Assembly (NCBI GenBank): GCA_024811115.1
Contig: JAKOGH010000790.1
Span: 248,001-312,000 of the forward strand
Reading direction: 5' to 3'
Length of the DNA stretch: 64,000 bases
From: Terana coerulea
Lineage: Eukaryota > Basidiomycota > Agaricomycetes > Polyporales > Phanerochaetaceae
The notes below the pieces were generated by a model that saw only the letters and a program-made list of their open reading frames with translations, was not told where the DNA came from and did not search any database. The translations under genes were made by a program, and so were the position numbers. Position 1 is the stretch's first letter; every line of letters begins with the position of its first letter. Positions 44,498-56,382 of this stretch are shown one piece after another.

Positions 44498-47239
44498 ATG
44501 GCGCACACTCAGGACGGGTCCCCTGCCTATGACTCCGACTCCGAGACTGTCTCAAGCACACAAGATATGCAGCTGGTGGATCAGCACATTGCTCAAATTT
44601 ATTGTGAAACCCACAATGAATTTTATGCATGGGAGCAGGGTTCATCAGCAGCAGAGCTGGCTGCTCTTGCACCAGAGCACCAAGCTCTAGACTTGCACAA
44701 TTATAAATGTGCTAGTCTTCATGAGGATGTCAGAGGTGATGAGGCTGTAGAAGAGGGAGGTTTCACAATCCACTCTTGGGATGACCTAGGAGAGTATAGA
44801 GCAGTCCATACTTCAGTGAAGACTGCTATGGCCAACAGAAGCTCAAGACATGCCCGCTTGGTGGCCTCAGTCCATGAAGAACATCAGCCATATGAGAGCT
44901 GCACACCATCTCATATCACCATTCAGCAACATGAAGTTTCGTCCCTGGGGACTTGCCACTTCATCAAGTACCAAGATGACCCTAACTTCAACAGCAGACA
45001 ATATCTGCAACAGTTTCATACTGTTAGCTGGCAAGACTGCTGGCAAGATCCAGACTGTGAGTTTTTCTTTTGCACAAGCTTTGACATTAATCAATATTTA
45101 AATATCTTTTTTCTGCAGTTACTGTCATTGCTGGAAGCACCATTCAAAAAGTGGTATCTGGAGATGCTCTTCAGAATATTCCCAGAGATATTCTGTTTGA
45201 TTGCCTTAATAAGCTGTGGCCATGCAAGACTGCCTCAACTGTAACTAAGGTTTTGGATGGCATGCAGAATAGGTATAAGTTCTGTGATAACTGTTATAAT
45301 TTATTGCACTAATTAATATAATAGGGATATTCTCCATAGCCAGGCTATTCCTAAAGACTTGCCCAGCACTCTCTATCACATATTCCAGTCTCAAACTAGC
45401 TGGCTGCAGTTATGTATTCAAGCCTGTCCACAGCTGGGATGTATTCAGTTTTTTGTCCAACGCATCGTAAGTTTATATGATATTCTATTAAATCATACTA
45501 ATATCAAACTTCTAGCTTATCCAACTGGATGGAGTGCAGAATACTCTAGGCCTACTACCATCACAAGCTTCCAAGTTAAGGAGCAGTATCAAATAAAGAA
45601 AACTGAGCCATGCTCAGCCAGTTGCTTCCTTCTTCATGACACAGAGGTAATCAGAGTCTGTTTTCTGTATCAAATGTTTGTCACTGACTGCTGACTGTTC
45701 AATTTAGCACTCATCTACTTGGATTGAGTCAGTTCAGCCTGATGAACTGGATTTTCTGGACCAAGTACTTGCTACAAATCCAAACTGCAAGCCTTGTCAT
45801 GCTGCAAAGCTTCTCCATGGTGGTATTTCATGCTATCAAGTAGGTGGCCTCAGTATGTTCAATGGATAAATGAGCATAATTTCACTTTATTAGGTCTTTT
45901 CAAGAAGACATGAGAGGATTAGCATATTGCCAGCTCATGGCCAATCTTACAGAGGCTACCCACCTCAATGGGGTAAGAGATCAGTTTATAACATTGTAGA
46001 TATGCTTAATAATTTCCAAATAAAGCTGACTTTACATTTGATCACATGGCATATGCAATGTGAGTAGTATATTAATAAGTGCTACAATGTTCAAATTTAC
46101 AATATATTTTTAGTCCAACCAGATGTGAACATGCTGGACCATGCAGCTTAAGCAACTGCAAGTGCTTTGCTAATCAAGTTCATTGTCATAGAAATTGTCT
46201 CTGTGATTCAACGTGTAAGTCTTCAGTTACTGCTTAACTATTGTTATTTTCATTAGCCATAGGTGCTCTTCGCTATCAAGGTTGCAAATGCAAGTCCACC
46301 AACAAGCATAGCTGGGAGAAAACCCATAACTGGTATTTGATTCATTTTTAACATTTTTGATTAATAATTAAGCTTATTTTTATAGCAGCATCTCTTGTTC
46401 TTGCAGAGAGAAGACTTGGGAGTGTGATATAGAGCTGTGCAATACTTTTGACCACTCAAATAAAGACAAAGGTAATTCTATTGCATAAACTCACTCACAA
46501 ATGCCCAACTACTAAATTAAATATTAATAGGTCTCAAGGCTTCCATAGCTGCTCAAATATGGACATTCAGATCAAGCAAAGCCCAGTAAGCAAGTTTATA
46601 CTAATGTGCTGATACTGATGTGCTGCTCTGACACTAATATATACTGGATATTTCTGCAGCAACTCACAGTCCAAACAGGAGCCTTTGGTCTGGGTGCATT
46701 TGCCACTACAAAAATCCCTAAAGGGAGATTCATAGGAGGTGTGTTGCAAATTGCTCACTTTAATTGTTGAATGCTTATTTAATAATTTTAGAGTACACTG
46801 CAGAGCTTTTCTACCATAATGCTGCAGCTAACAAAGAGTAAGTTATATACATTTGCCTCTACATTTTGCTACTAATCTGTACACAGCATGGATCATCGCC
46901 ACAGTCACTACAACTATACTTTCGCTGTGGACTCTGCACTTGTAGCAGATGCTGCAAGTTTAGGCAATGAAACAAGATATATCAACCATGCAGAAGAAGA
47001 GGCCAACTTGGATTGCATTGGTAAGTGCCTTTAACAATTTATTTAGATTTGTTCCAGAACTTAAGCTATTTTAAAGTCAAAGTTGTGAATGGAGAGCATA
47101 AGATTGTTTTTTTGACCTGTAAGAATGATCTACTTGCTGATGTGAGCTGAGTACTGACTCATTTGCAGCTAGAACCATTGGAAGGGGAGAAGAACTGCTC
47201 TTTAATTATGGAGCTGACTATTGGAGGAATGGATTATAG
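44498..47239 (+). CDS. E(z)/KMT6-type SET-domain histone methyltransferase, AT-rich
   Basis: Likely histone H3K27-type lysine methyltransferase (catalytic subunit of a PRC2-like complex). It has many exons with short AT-rich introns. Order: acidic N-terminus (GSPAYDSDSETVSSTQDMQ), middle region with ILFDCLNKLWPCKTA and FQSQTSWLQLCIQ, EPCSASCFLLHD, then the CXC/pre-SET cysteine cluster (CEHAGPCSLSNCKCF, CHRNCLCDSTC, GCKCK, CSCREKTWECDIELC, CSNMDIQIKQSP). The SET domain has QLTVQTGAFGLGAFA, KGRFIGEYTAELF, ALVADAASLGNETRYINHA, KVVNGEHKIVFL and RGEELLFNYGADYW, stop at 47239. The NH and Y positions of the active site are present (NHA instead of the usual NHS). Phases agree if acceptors near 45580 and 46540 are used. 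Codons favour A/T, unlike the neighbours. Confidence 0.85.
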
Positions 47240-47473
47240 GATAGCTTGGGGGACCTATCTTTGGGAAGACCACATAACTCATCTGAAGGACATGTAGCAC
47301 AAGCCCTCTTGGAATTTATAGATGTTTTATAAACATATGTGCACATTACAATGACTATAGAAATGGAGGCAAGGGGCACAAACATTATCAACTGACAGGT
47401 AAGGGTATGATCCAATGTCCTCTGAGATGGGAACCAAAATATGAATGACAATTGTACAGACATCTCAGCATAC

Positions 47474-49246
47474 TCAGTCATTAGATGACTCATCATTGGA
47501 ATCCAGCAAGCTACAATAAGAGTAGTCAGCCAATAGAAAATGAGGACCCTATATGACCCTTACCTGAACTGTTTCAGCAGTGAACACTCCCCACCATTCT
47601 CAAGATCAATGTTGTAAGAGTAGAAGTAGCCATCAGAAGATATGACCATGACTTGAGGCATAGTCCTACAAAGAAGCGTCACCTCAATGCAACTAACATA
47701 CATATGTTGTGTCACATACCCGCTCAACGCGACAATACAGCGAGATCCGCTTGTTGGAAGCCGCAGGAACGCGAAGTCGCGTGAAGGTTCCCAGACTTCT
47801 GTCAATGCGCTCGGTAGATATCCGCCAACAGAGGAGGTGATGTTCTTCGTGAGATGTAATGACCGACGTCGTAAACTGGACCTGCAGGGAGCTCAGCCGG
47901 AGAACGGACGTAACAACAGGATACGTACGACACACTGTTGTTCTTCTTCTTGTCTGCCGCGTACGCCTCATATCCACCATCCAACCCGTGTGTACCCTCC
48001 CTGCTGTCTATCGACGCTGACGGGCTAGATGGATCTGAGGAGCTCTTCGAGGAGCCGTTTCCCGCCCCGGGCTTTTGAGGTCCCAACTTGAAGATGTGGA
48101 CTGTGTCATGCGCAGAACTGACGGCGAGGAGCGACGAGACCAGGTTGAAGTTGATCGAGTATATCTTCGCTTCTCGTGTCCCGCGGCGGAACTGATAGAG
48201 CTTCTCCGCGCTCGGGATACTCCACACTCGGATAACGGTCCCCTTCTCCGAAGCCGTAGCGAGCATCGTGCCGGTTGAGTTGATCGAGAGGAAAGATATT
48301 GGCGACTTGTGCGCCTGGATGACGTTCGCAACGGTGAGTGTACGAGTGGAGAACAGAAGAACGTCGCCGGTTTGTGGTGCAGGAGTCGCCGAGGATTGGG
48401 CCCGAAGTCGGAGAAGTCATAGATGTTGGTGATGGTACAGGGGACGAATACGCCAAGAAGGAATTGTCGGAGGACGGTGATAATGCAACGATAGCTAGAG
48501 GGAGGTGAATCAGGGTATGCGATAGGATGACGAGAATGCTTGCGAGCTCACCATCGGGATTCGGTGACGTCTCGATGACATGCAGTAACCGCATGTTGGC
48601 GATGTCATAGATGTAGATCTCGACTTCAAGCACAACGACCAGTGTCTTCCGGTTGAGCTTCACAGCAAGTATTGACGATGGGAATAGTAGTTCACATATC
48701 ATAGATTGCCTCTAGATGCGTTTGATCAGCTTGTGAACGTTGCGGGTTGCGGGAAATGAAGAAAAGCCGTAGTTTCCAGGTACGTCGCATAGAGCTACTC
48801 GGAGCGCAGCTTTGTAGGCCTGGACATCGCGCGTGACTTCGGTATGTTGTTGCAGGGAATAGTGCCAATGATATACTGAGTAGCCTTGCGGAGATGTGAC
48901 GTACCTTCGTATTGACTATCTGCAGCTTTCGTGGACTAGACTGTGGCTGGTCCGCTGCGCCAACCAACGCGATGAGCGACGTGCAGAACAGCATCTCCAC
49001 AATGCCCCTTGCGCCATCATCTGTCTCAAGTCAGCTTGCATCCATTGTGGCATTTTATGAAGACATACTCATGGTATACACGCGGCCGAATGGGTCGCAG
49101 TTTGTTATACTGTAGCCCTTCCGTGTGCCGACGGAGATGCACCTGGAGGAATAAGTGACTGGGATTGTGCGTGTGAGGACGGAAGCTCACGTGAAGTCTT
49201 GATTGAAGTTCGCAAACAGCATGTTGTTCGATGCTCGGTCGACCAT
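47474..49246 (-). CDS. ATG18: autophagy PROPPIN Atg18
   Basis: WD-repeat phosphoinositide-binding protein for autophagosome formation and vacuole/endosome membranes. Starts [18 protein letters not shown], then [78 protein letters not shown], and the PROPPIN lipid-binding motif in [17 protein letters not shown]-terminal blades: [55 protein letters not shown]. It ends [11 protein letters not shown]. An apparent 1-base loss near 48391-48396 separates SPTSGP from [18 protein letters not shown]. The last exons sit at the edge of the AT-rich block and face the E(z)-like gene tail to tail. It is divergent from ATG101, 179 bp away. Confidence 0.92.
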
Positions 49247-49425
49247 TGCGTCAAAGAAAGGGGGGATGCAAGTAACGGTGGTGGAGAGTCAGTGAAGTAG
49301 GTCGGGCGCTTGGGATCGCGGCGGAAGGCCTGGTGCGCTGCTTTGGGGAATAGTCAGATAAGATAAGTCCTCGCATGCTCAGGCTTGCGCCGTTTGTCCG
49401 CTGGTCATCCCTACTTCACACTCCC
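49247..49425. promoter_or_regulatory. shared promoter between ATG18 and ATG101
   Basis: Only 179 bp separate the two start codons of divergently transcribed autophagy genes, so their promoters must overlap. No TATA box is evident. Confidence 0.6.
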
Positions 49426-50306
49426 ATGTCGTCCAACGCGTATCCTACCGTCAAAGTAGACCTGGTAAATACTCATAAGTGATGCAAAGTGCGGCAGGCT
49501 GACATATCGCCAGTCAGGTTCTTGAAAGACGAATAGCTAAAGATGTCTTGACCGCTGTATTGCACTCTATACTCTTTCACCGCCTCTTCGGTACCGTGAA
49601 GCCTGCCGTACGCGAAGTGTTGGACGTAACGATGGTACGTACTTCAGTGATTGAGCTGTTCACGATCTTATGAAGCTACCAGCCTGCAGTGGATGACCTG
49701 GAAGTTAAGAAGCTAGTAGACTCCAAGGTGGACGCATTCTGGAAGGCCGTAGAGGGCGGTGTCCACAAACGAGGCCAAGTACGTGGTATTCATGTTGCTT
49801 TGCAGATATGGTACTCATCTGACTCGTTTGCTTGTAGATAATTGTGACTTTCTCAGAGAAAAGGCCAAAGAAGTCATGGTTTCTTAGCGTCGAGGTCCGC
49901 CATACAAGTCGCTTCATGCTATCTGCGCTAACACCATGTCCCGTCGAACAGGAAGAGGTTCCTTGGGAGCAGTGGTTGGTCACATAGTACATGTCGCGGG
50001 TTCGCTGTCTCAAGTCATGAGCAGGGTCGTGAATGCCGACATCCGGCAGCTGGTTCCTGATAGAGGTACGTCCGTACGACTCGGACAGGCAGACTTTCCC
50101 TCCTCACCTAGAAGGCATTAGATCGTCAACGCTTCGACTCAGAGCTTTCTGCAACCTTGACCAGGAGCCTACAGAGCATGCTTACCCATACTTCTTCAGA
50201 GCGAGGTCGCTCAGCCGTACCCCTCATCACGAACGCGCAGGGCATCTCGCCATTTCCTGTCAAGATAGTGGTCGAAGTGAACGGAACGGAAGTACCCAGT
50301 GGGTGA
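49426..50306 (+). CDS. ATG101: autophagy initiation protein Atg101
   Basis: HORMA-fold partner of Atg13 in the Atg1/ULK1 kinase complex of fungi that lack Atg29/Atg31. Exon 1 49426-49464 (MSSNAYPTVKVDL), exon 2 from 49518 (VLERRIAKDVLTAVLHSILF, HRLFGTVKPAVREVLDVTM), then PAVDDLEVKKLVDSKVDAFW and KAVEGGVHKRGQ, IIVTFSEKRPKKSWFLSVE, EEVPWEQWL. The C-terminal exon has FDSELSATLTRSLQSML and VPLITNAQGISPFPVKIVV, the conserved end of the family, with a stop at 50304-50306. The splice ends between EEVPWEQWL and the last exon (about 49977-50120) are not resolved. Length is near the usual 200-220 aa. It is paired head to head with ATG18. Confidence 0.85.
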
Positions 50307-50817
50307 CTACACTCGGTCGCGAAACTTTGGGACAATTTCTGGTCGCGTTTGCGAGTAGTTTCGGGATGGATTTTACGCCATGTTCTGTCTGCATGGCTGT
50401 TTAGCTGACTGTATTCTGGAAGGATTTGTGTAACAACGTGTATTATATTATTTAGCTCAACGACTCCGACGCTTTGTTTTGTGATCACGGTGCTTAGACC
50501 ACTGCTTTGACTCAAGGTCGCTTACAGCAAGTGGGCCACCGCCCATCACCCCGCTTGAACGACCACTTGCTTTGCTTTGTTCCATCCATTATGCCACTTG
50601 CAGCAACGGACACCTTCACCTGCCACTCAAGGCCACTCCAGCACTTTGCTTTGTCTGGATTTGCCCCTTTGGCTGACTTCCATGACGCCGTCCTGATATA
50701 AATGCCATGCGCTTTGGGCCTAAAGCATAGAATTCAGAACCACAACGATCCCTATCGACGCTTCAAGCAGCTTACCACACTCCACATCCAGTCACTCTCG
50801 CTCCCATCCCCCTCAAC
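50307..50817. other. intergenic, no gene seen
   Basis: Spacer between ATG101 and MYND-family copy D. Contains repeated ACTTGC/TTTGCTTTGT words near 50520-50660 but no coding or RNA feature that I can support. Confidence 0.35.
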
Positions 50818-52003
50818 ATGCCCGCACGTAATCCGGCCAGTACCACCCGGAGCTCACATCCATGGGGAAATATGGCTGACCAGATGCAGTTTCTCCCGCC
50901 GGGAGCTACTGAGCTCTTCAAAACATGGCATAGTCGTGGGTTCGGGAACGGACACTTCGGTCGACCTTACAAACACCTCCCAGACGTCCCCAAGAACGGG
51001 CTTGGCGTAGATCTGGTGGACGTCACCAATCGCATGTATCCCCCGTCTTCAGACTACAACAAGGTCAAGGGTGGGAGGCCGACGGTGATCTACGATGCGT
51101 CCCTCATGGCAGAGAATACGAACCGTACCAAGGAGTATCTGCGTGCTCATGGAAAGACCGGTATTTGCTGTGAGCGTCCCCAGTGCGAGAAGATGCAGCC
51201 TCCGGGAGAGAAGAATGTGCTCAAGAGATGTGCTCGGGTACGTCGCGTTTGCCTTCCTTCCGATTCCTCGCTCATCCATGCCCCACAGTGTCTTCAGGTG
51301 TGCTATTGCGGACCAGAGGTTTGATGCTCTGTCCCCTCTCACAGCGTAACCCATATCTAATTCAACGCTGCAGTGTCAACGGAAGGACTGGTCTCGCCAC
51401 AAAGCATTCTGCTTTGAAGCCGACGGATCCCCCGCCACCAAAGACGGCTTGCTGCGATGCGCACGATACGTGCTCGCGAACGCCGCCCTCCGCGCCGGGA
51501 TCAAGAGCTACGCTCGCTGTATCTGGAACCTCGACACCGACCACTTCGCGGGCATGCGCGAGCGGCTCGTCATCACCTGCACGTCCATCCCCGACTCTGT
51601 GCGCGGAACGGGGCGCATTTTCCAGATCGCGCGAGTGGAGGTCGAGCCAACGCCGGACGAATTCCGCGAGGTCCGCCCGCTGCTGGAGATGCAGGGCCCC
51701 GGAATTTATTGGCGTGCAGCTGAAGTTCAAGGTGGACAGGCCAGGCTTCAACGGGACATACCAAGTAGTCGAGCGGATTCCGGCTGCGCTGCTCGCTATG
51801 GTCCCTGCGTATGATGAGCCGGTCTCATGTCTTGCGTAAGTATTCTTCTACCCGCAGCTTGAATTTTCTCTGAGATTGCATGTTAGACACTTCAACCAAA
51901 CCATCCGGGACGATGTGGATGATACGTTCAAGCTGAGAATAGTATGTTGTCCTGGGCATGCATTAAGTTCTATATGCTGACTGGTTTGATATAGCCCTCA
52001 TAA
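50818..52003 (+). CDS. MYND zinc-finger protein, copy D
   Basis: N-terminus of about 120 aa (ADQMQFLPPGATELFKTWHS, NTNRTKEYLRAHGKTG), then a complete MYND finger over three exons: CERPQC, KRCAR/CLQVCYCGPE/CQRKDWSRHKAFC. Spacing from KRC is C-x2-C-x4-C-x3-C-x7-H-x3-C, the canonical pattern; the first pair is C-x4-C. MYND fingers bind Pro-rich peptides. The family-specific region follows: GLLRCARYVLANAALRAG, YARCIWNLDTDHFAGM, RLVITCTSIPDSVRG, EFIGVQLKFKVDRPGF, YDEPVSCLA, phase-2 intron, HFNQTIRDDVDDTFKLR and the end IPS. One break at the C run 51697-51700 (extra C) separates LLEMQGP from EFIGVQLKF. It is the best-preserved copy with E; biological role unknown. Confidence 0.75.
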
Positions 52004-52362
52004 ATGCGCGTCATGTCGATCCCCTTTTGGCCCTCTGTCAGCACAGATCCCTGTACGCCTTGTTGAATACTTCGCCAAACCACCATGACTCTCTGTAGCC
52101 TAGCATCTACGCACATACCGTGTATTGTTACCCTGGAGTATTTATAGTGACCTTATGATTCGTATTCCTGTCCTTGTAGCTTGGTGTGAACGGTCTCTAT
52201 CCTTCCATGTAACATTCATGTGGTGAGCTGCTCGAAGCTTGCAGTCGATGTAACACGTAAGCAACATCACATACACACCAAGCGCCCATACAGTGTCGAT
52301 GGCGGGCGTTTATTAACTTCGCCCTGACCTTGCACAGTCCACGACCCAGAAATTCTGTCAAA
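52004..52362. other. intergenic, CCT3 upstream
   Basis: Spacer between copy D and CCT3, presumably with the CCT3 promoter. No distinct element was recognised. Confidence 0.4.
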
Positions 52363-54427
52363 ATGAACGGCCAGACACCAGTTTTTGTAATGAGTGAGTA
52401 TACCAGCTGGATACCGATGTGCTCTGCTTACACCAATTTTTGAAGACACAACGCCCGAGCGGCAGTCTGGGCGGAAGGCGCAGGTTTCTAACATTACCGC
52501 GGCGAAGGTACGTGCACTTTCACGCTCTTACGCGTCGCGGATGTCTGAAAACACGCATAGACCGTGGCTGATGTTATTCGTACATGCTTGGGACCCAAAG
52601 CCATGTTGAAGATGATCTTGGATCCCATGGGTGGCATCTTGTGCGCATGAAGTCTCGCTGTTATTGGAGGAAAGAAATGCTGAGAGCACGCATCATTCTC
52701 TAGGCTGACCAACGATGGAAACGCGATCCTACGAGAGATTGACGTTGCTCACCCTGCGGCGAAGAATATGATCGAGTTGAGTCGGACACAGGACGAGGAG
52801 TGTGGTGACGGAACGACGAGTGTCATTATCCTTGGTGCGTGCTCCATCCTCGTATGCCAAAACATTGCTTATGGACTTTCTCAGCTGGAGAAATTCTCGC
52901 ACAGTCTCTGGCGCAACTAGAACGCGATATCCATCCTGTGGTCATCATCTCTGCCTACAACAAAGCCCTCAAGGAGGCTCTCGAAATTGTCAAGCGCATC
53001 TCAATACCCATCGACACCTCGAGCGACGCCGACATGCTCTCACTCATCAAAACCTCCATCGGCACCAAGTTTGTCTCCCGGTGGTCCGACCTCATGTGCA
53101 AGCTCGCGCTGGACGCCGTGCGCACCGTCGCACAAGAGGAAGAGGGCATCAAGACGGTCGACATCAAGCGGTACGCGCGCGTGGAGAAGATCCCTGGCGG
53201 CGAGATCGAGCAGAGCAGGGTGCTTAGCGGCGTCATGCTCAATAAGGACATCACCCACCCGAAAATGCGTCGGCGCATCGCGAATCCCAGGATTGTCTTG
53301 CTTGACTGCCCGCTGGAATACAAGAAGGGAGAGTCACAGACGAACATCGAGATCTCGAAGGAGGCCGACTGGGCGCGCATCCAGGAGATTGAGGAGGAGC
53401 AGGTGAAGGCTGTGGTCGACAAGATCCTGGAGTTCAAGCCCGACGTCGTCATTACGGAGAAGGGCGTCTCAGGTGAGTGCAGAACATATCTGTAGCATTT
53501 TCGAGTCTTCATACACGTCGTACAAAGACTATGCCCAGCACTTCTTGCTGAAGGCAAACGTCACTGCGCTCCGTCGGGTACGCAAGTCGGACAACAACCG
53601 TATCGCTCGTGCTGTCGGCGCAACCATCGTCAACCGAGTGGAGGACCTCCGGGAGTCGGATGTCGGTACAAAATGCGGTCTATTCAACATCGAGAAGATC
53701 GGCGATGAGTGCGTCTTTGTCATTCTCCTCGGTCCTGTGTTTTAACCTGAATCTATCAGATACTTCACTTTCCTGACGGAATGCTCGACACCCAAAGCCT
53801 GCACTATCCTCCTGCGCGGTCCCTCAAAAGACATCCTGAATGAGATCGACCGCAATCTCGCGGACGCCATGGCAGTCGCTCGCAACGTGTTCTTCAACCC
53901 CATCCTGGCGCCAGGCGGAGGTGCTACCGAAATGGCCATCAGCGTTGGTTTGCACGCGAAGGCGCGCAGTATCCAGGGTGTTGAGGGATGGCCGTTCAGG
54001 GCCGTCGCCGACGCTATGGAAGTCATCCCGCGGACGCTGGTGCAAAACAGCGGCGGCAACGCCATCCGTGTTTTGACTGAGCTCCGGGTAAGCCCAGTCC
54101 TATAGTGAGACCTGGCCTTTACTCAACTCGTGAGTTGATAGGCGAAGCACGCCAACGGCGAGCACTCATGGGGGATTAACGGTGAGACTGGCAAGATCGT
54201 TGACATGAAGGAGTATGGTCTCTACGAGTCTGCTTCCGTGAAGGTTTGTCCTTGCTCCTTGTTTGCCGTGCTCGACTCACGCTTGTGTTAGATCCAAACA
54301 TTCAAAACCGCCATCGAGGCCGCGCGGGTACTGCTTCGCGTGGACGATGTCGTGCAGGCCACGCGTAGGGATAGGGGAAAGCGGAGGCGGCGGCGGCCCG
54401 CCTCCGGAAGAAATGCAGCAAGAGTAA
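52363..54427 (+). CDS. CCT3: chaperonin TCP-1 gamma subunit (CCT3)
   Basis: Subunit of the cytosolic TRiC/CCT chaperonin that folds actin and tubulin. Exons: 52363-52393, 52446-52507, 52561-52640, 52704-52834, 52885-53472, 53528-53708, 53760-54087, 54142-54243, 54292-54427. Signature segments: CLGPKAMLKMILDPMGGILL, TNDGNAILREIDVAHP, QDEECGDGTTSVIILAGE, VVITEKGVSDYAQHFL, FNPILAPGGGATEMAIS, RTLVQNSGGNAIRVLTELR, WGINGETGKIVDM and RVDDVVQATRR. The tail breaks at the G4 run 54374-54377. Removing one G gives ESGGGGGPPPEEMQQE and a stop at 54425-54427, and the exons then sum to 546 codons (545 aa), the normal family length. The Gly/Pro-rich acidic end is typical of CCT gamma. Confidence 0.95.
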
Positions 54428-54828
54428 ACTATCCCAGACATAGTGTAACCAAGGCCGGTCGTATATTACTAATCTGCACAGTATTTGGCTATGCACTCTT
54501 AAAAGGGTCTGACCAGATTGAGACCAGGCCCAACTTACCAACCTTTGCGAGGATTCCCCTCATACTTGAGCGGTCCTGTTGTGCAGCGAATTGACCTTCA
54601 AGAATGTGGGCCTTGTAGTCTGACTTGTGTTCCTACAAGGTTATCTAGCTGCAGACCATGCCAGACAATAGGTGCCTCCCCAAGCGCCACAAAGACATTG
54701 TGGCAAACAAGCACAAACTAAGCCCGCAAGCGGATCTGAAGCCACCGTGATTTGGTTCCTTTCGACACATACCTCCCTCTGAAGCTTACCCTCAGTTCGC
54801 AACATTTTCACTTCGTTCATCTTCTAAC
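54428..54828. other. intergenic, no gene seen
   Basis: Spacer between CCT3 and MYND-family copy E; the copy E promoter is expected here. No element identified. Confidence 0.4.
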
Positions 54829-56097
54829 ATGAGTCAGAGTGCTCGCGACCCGATGCTAGGCTTCACAAACAGGGTGAGCGTTGAAGACACCCGGAGGAAC
54901 TTGCAAGCCTTCAACGTTCCGCCCTCCGGGCTCGACAGCGATCTGCTCGGCGCGACGGACGCTTACTGCGGGTTCAGACGAGCCGGCTTCAGCTCGCTAT
55001 ACGAGACCTCCTACAAGCATATCAAGACCACTCGCGCCGGGTTCATTCGACTTGCCCTTCGCTGCCACTCGTGACGGCGACAGGGACGAGCTGCGAAATC
55101 AGCGCGCGAAATTGGGCACGATGTGCCAAAGACGCCAATGCGGGTTTTTGGGACGTGGATAAGCCCACCGACGGGAAGCACGCTCTGAAGCGATGCTCGC
55201 GGGTACGCGCGTTTGTTATGCATGGCTGGGAACAGCGCTGAGTGGACATCGTACACAGTGCCGTCAAGTCAACTATTGCAGCCGCGAGGTCAGAGGGTTT
55301 CATGAGATATGAGCTTGCTATCACATATGCTGACCGGTACCTGCAGTGCCAAACAGTTGACTGGTAAGTGGACCTACATGCGCTCAAAAAGATGACTGAC
55401 GTCCTTTAGGCCCGAACACAAGCTCTTCTGTCACAACGTTGACGGATCGCTGCTGAAGAAAGACGGCATCTTGCGAATGATCCACGCAATCTGCGCCTGC
55501 CCGTGCCTTGTCATTCTCCTCAAGAGCTACATGCGCCTCGTTCTCGATCTCGACCACAACCCCAACCAGGGCCTTGTCAAGACCGTCCATTTCATTTGCA
55601 CACTAATCCCAAGTCCCGTGCGCAAGTCCCGCAACGCGCCGGAGGAGCTAGTACTACAGATATCACGGGCTGCAATCCAGGACTGTCCATCTCACAATGT
55701 GGAAGGCTTTAGGCAGCGGCTGCTTGGGTCAGAGCTCGAGGACGTTAGCGAGAGTGACCTATTTGCCACCATGGCATTTTGAAACAGATATACCCGGGGC
55801 AAGCGCCCCGATCTTGAACCTCGAGAGGCTCCGTGCAGAAATGTTCCGGCAGATGCGCCTTGGGACCAGCAGGAACTTCACCGCTGCAGGGCTGATTCTG
55901 TCAGTGCATCGATTGAATTTCCTGAAACAACCAGCTTACGTCTGTTGTGTAGTAATGTCAACACCAGAATACGGGAAGATGTAGACAACATATTCAAGCT
56001 GCGTATGGTAAGCCACGCATTCTCGTATTGATTTCGGAGTGATATTGCGATTTCTACTAATTCCTTCTCATCTTGTAATTGTCAGCCAAAGTTCTAA
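54829..56097 (+). CDS. MYND zinc-finger protein, copy E
   Basis: ATG at 54829 (MSQSARDPMLGFTNRVSVED). The finger is canonical: CQRRQC, then KRCSR/CRQVNYCSRE/CQTVDW/PEHKLFC across four exons, with the last split at the DW codon as in copy C. The family region has GILRMIHAICACPCLVIL, YMRLVLDLDHNPNQGLV, HFICTLIPSPVRKSRNAP, a phase-2 intron (about 55891-55951) and NVNTRIREDVDNIFKLRM, ending PKF. Two frame breaks fit single extra bases: GGG at 55039-55041 (RAGSFDLPF restored) and T5 at 55145-55149 (GFWDVDKPTDGKHALKRCSR restored). If those are sequence errors the gene is intact. Function unknown; the finger implies protein-protein contacts. Confidence 0.72.
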
Positions 56098-56382
56098 GCT
56101 AGCGTCATTCCAGAACGCAGCCTCTTCATGAAGCTGGCTGTGTGCAGCCTGCCGGCAGCGTAAACAGCTGCAATCATACTATTCCGCTGGGCTTTTCTGC
56201 TCCTACACGGTCAAGAGACCTTGTACTTATGCCGAAGCTTGTTGCTCAAGACGCTTATGCATGGCTACGTCCTGAATATATTTTCACAGTACAAATGAGA
56301 TGTACACAATTCAACGAGGCATAACATCTGCTGTCCGTAAGCTGTTCGCTGTGGGCTATCTAGCCCGCCCACTACTTAACAC

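Noticed and set aside
45469..45580. Possible frame break in the E(z)-like gene after FFVQRI
   Set aside because: Using the downstream acceptor GTTAAG/GAG near 45580 keeps the frame into EQYQIKKTEPCSAS; no indel is needed. The same holds near 46540, where acceptor CTCAAG/GC restores GFHSCSNMDIQ.
44400..47700. Terminal inverted repeats around the AT-rich E(z)-like gene
   Set aside because: No matching ends or target duplication were visible by eye at the composition boundaries, so a transposon was not called.
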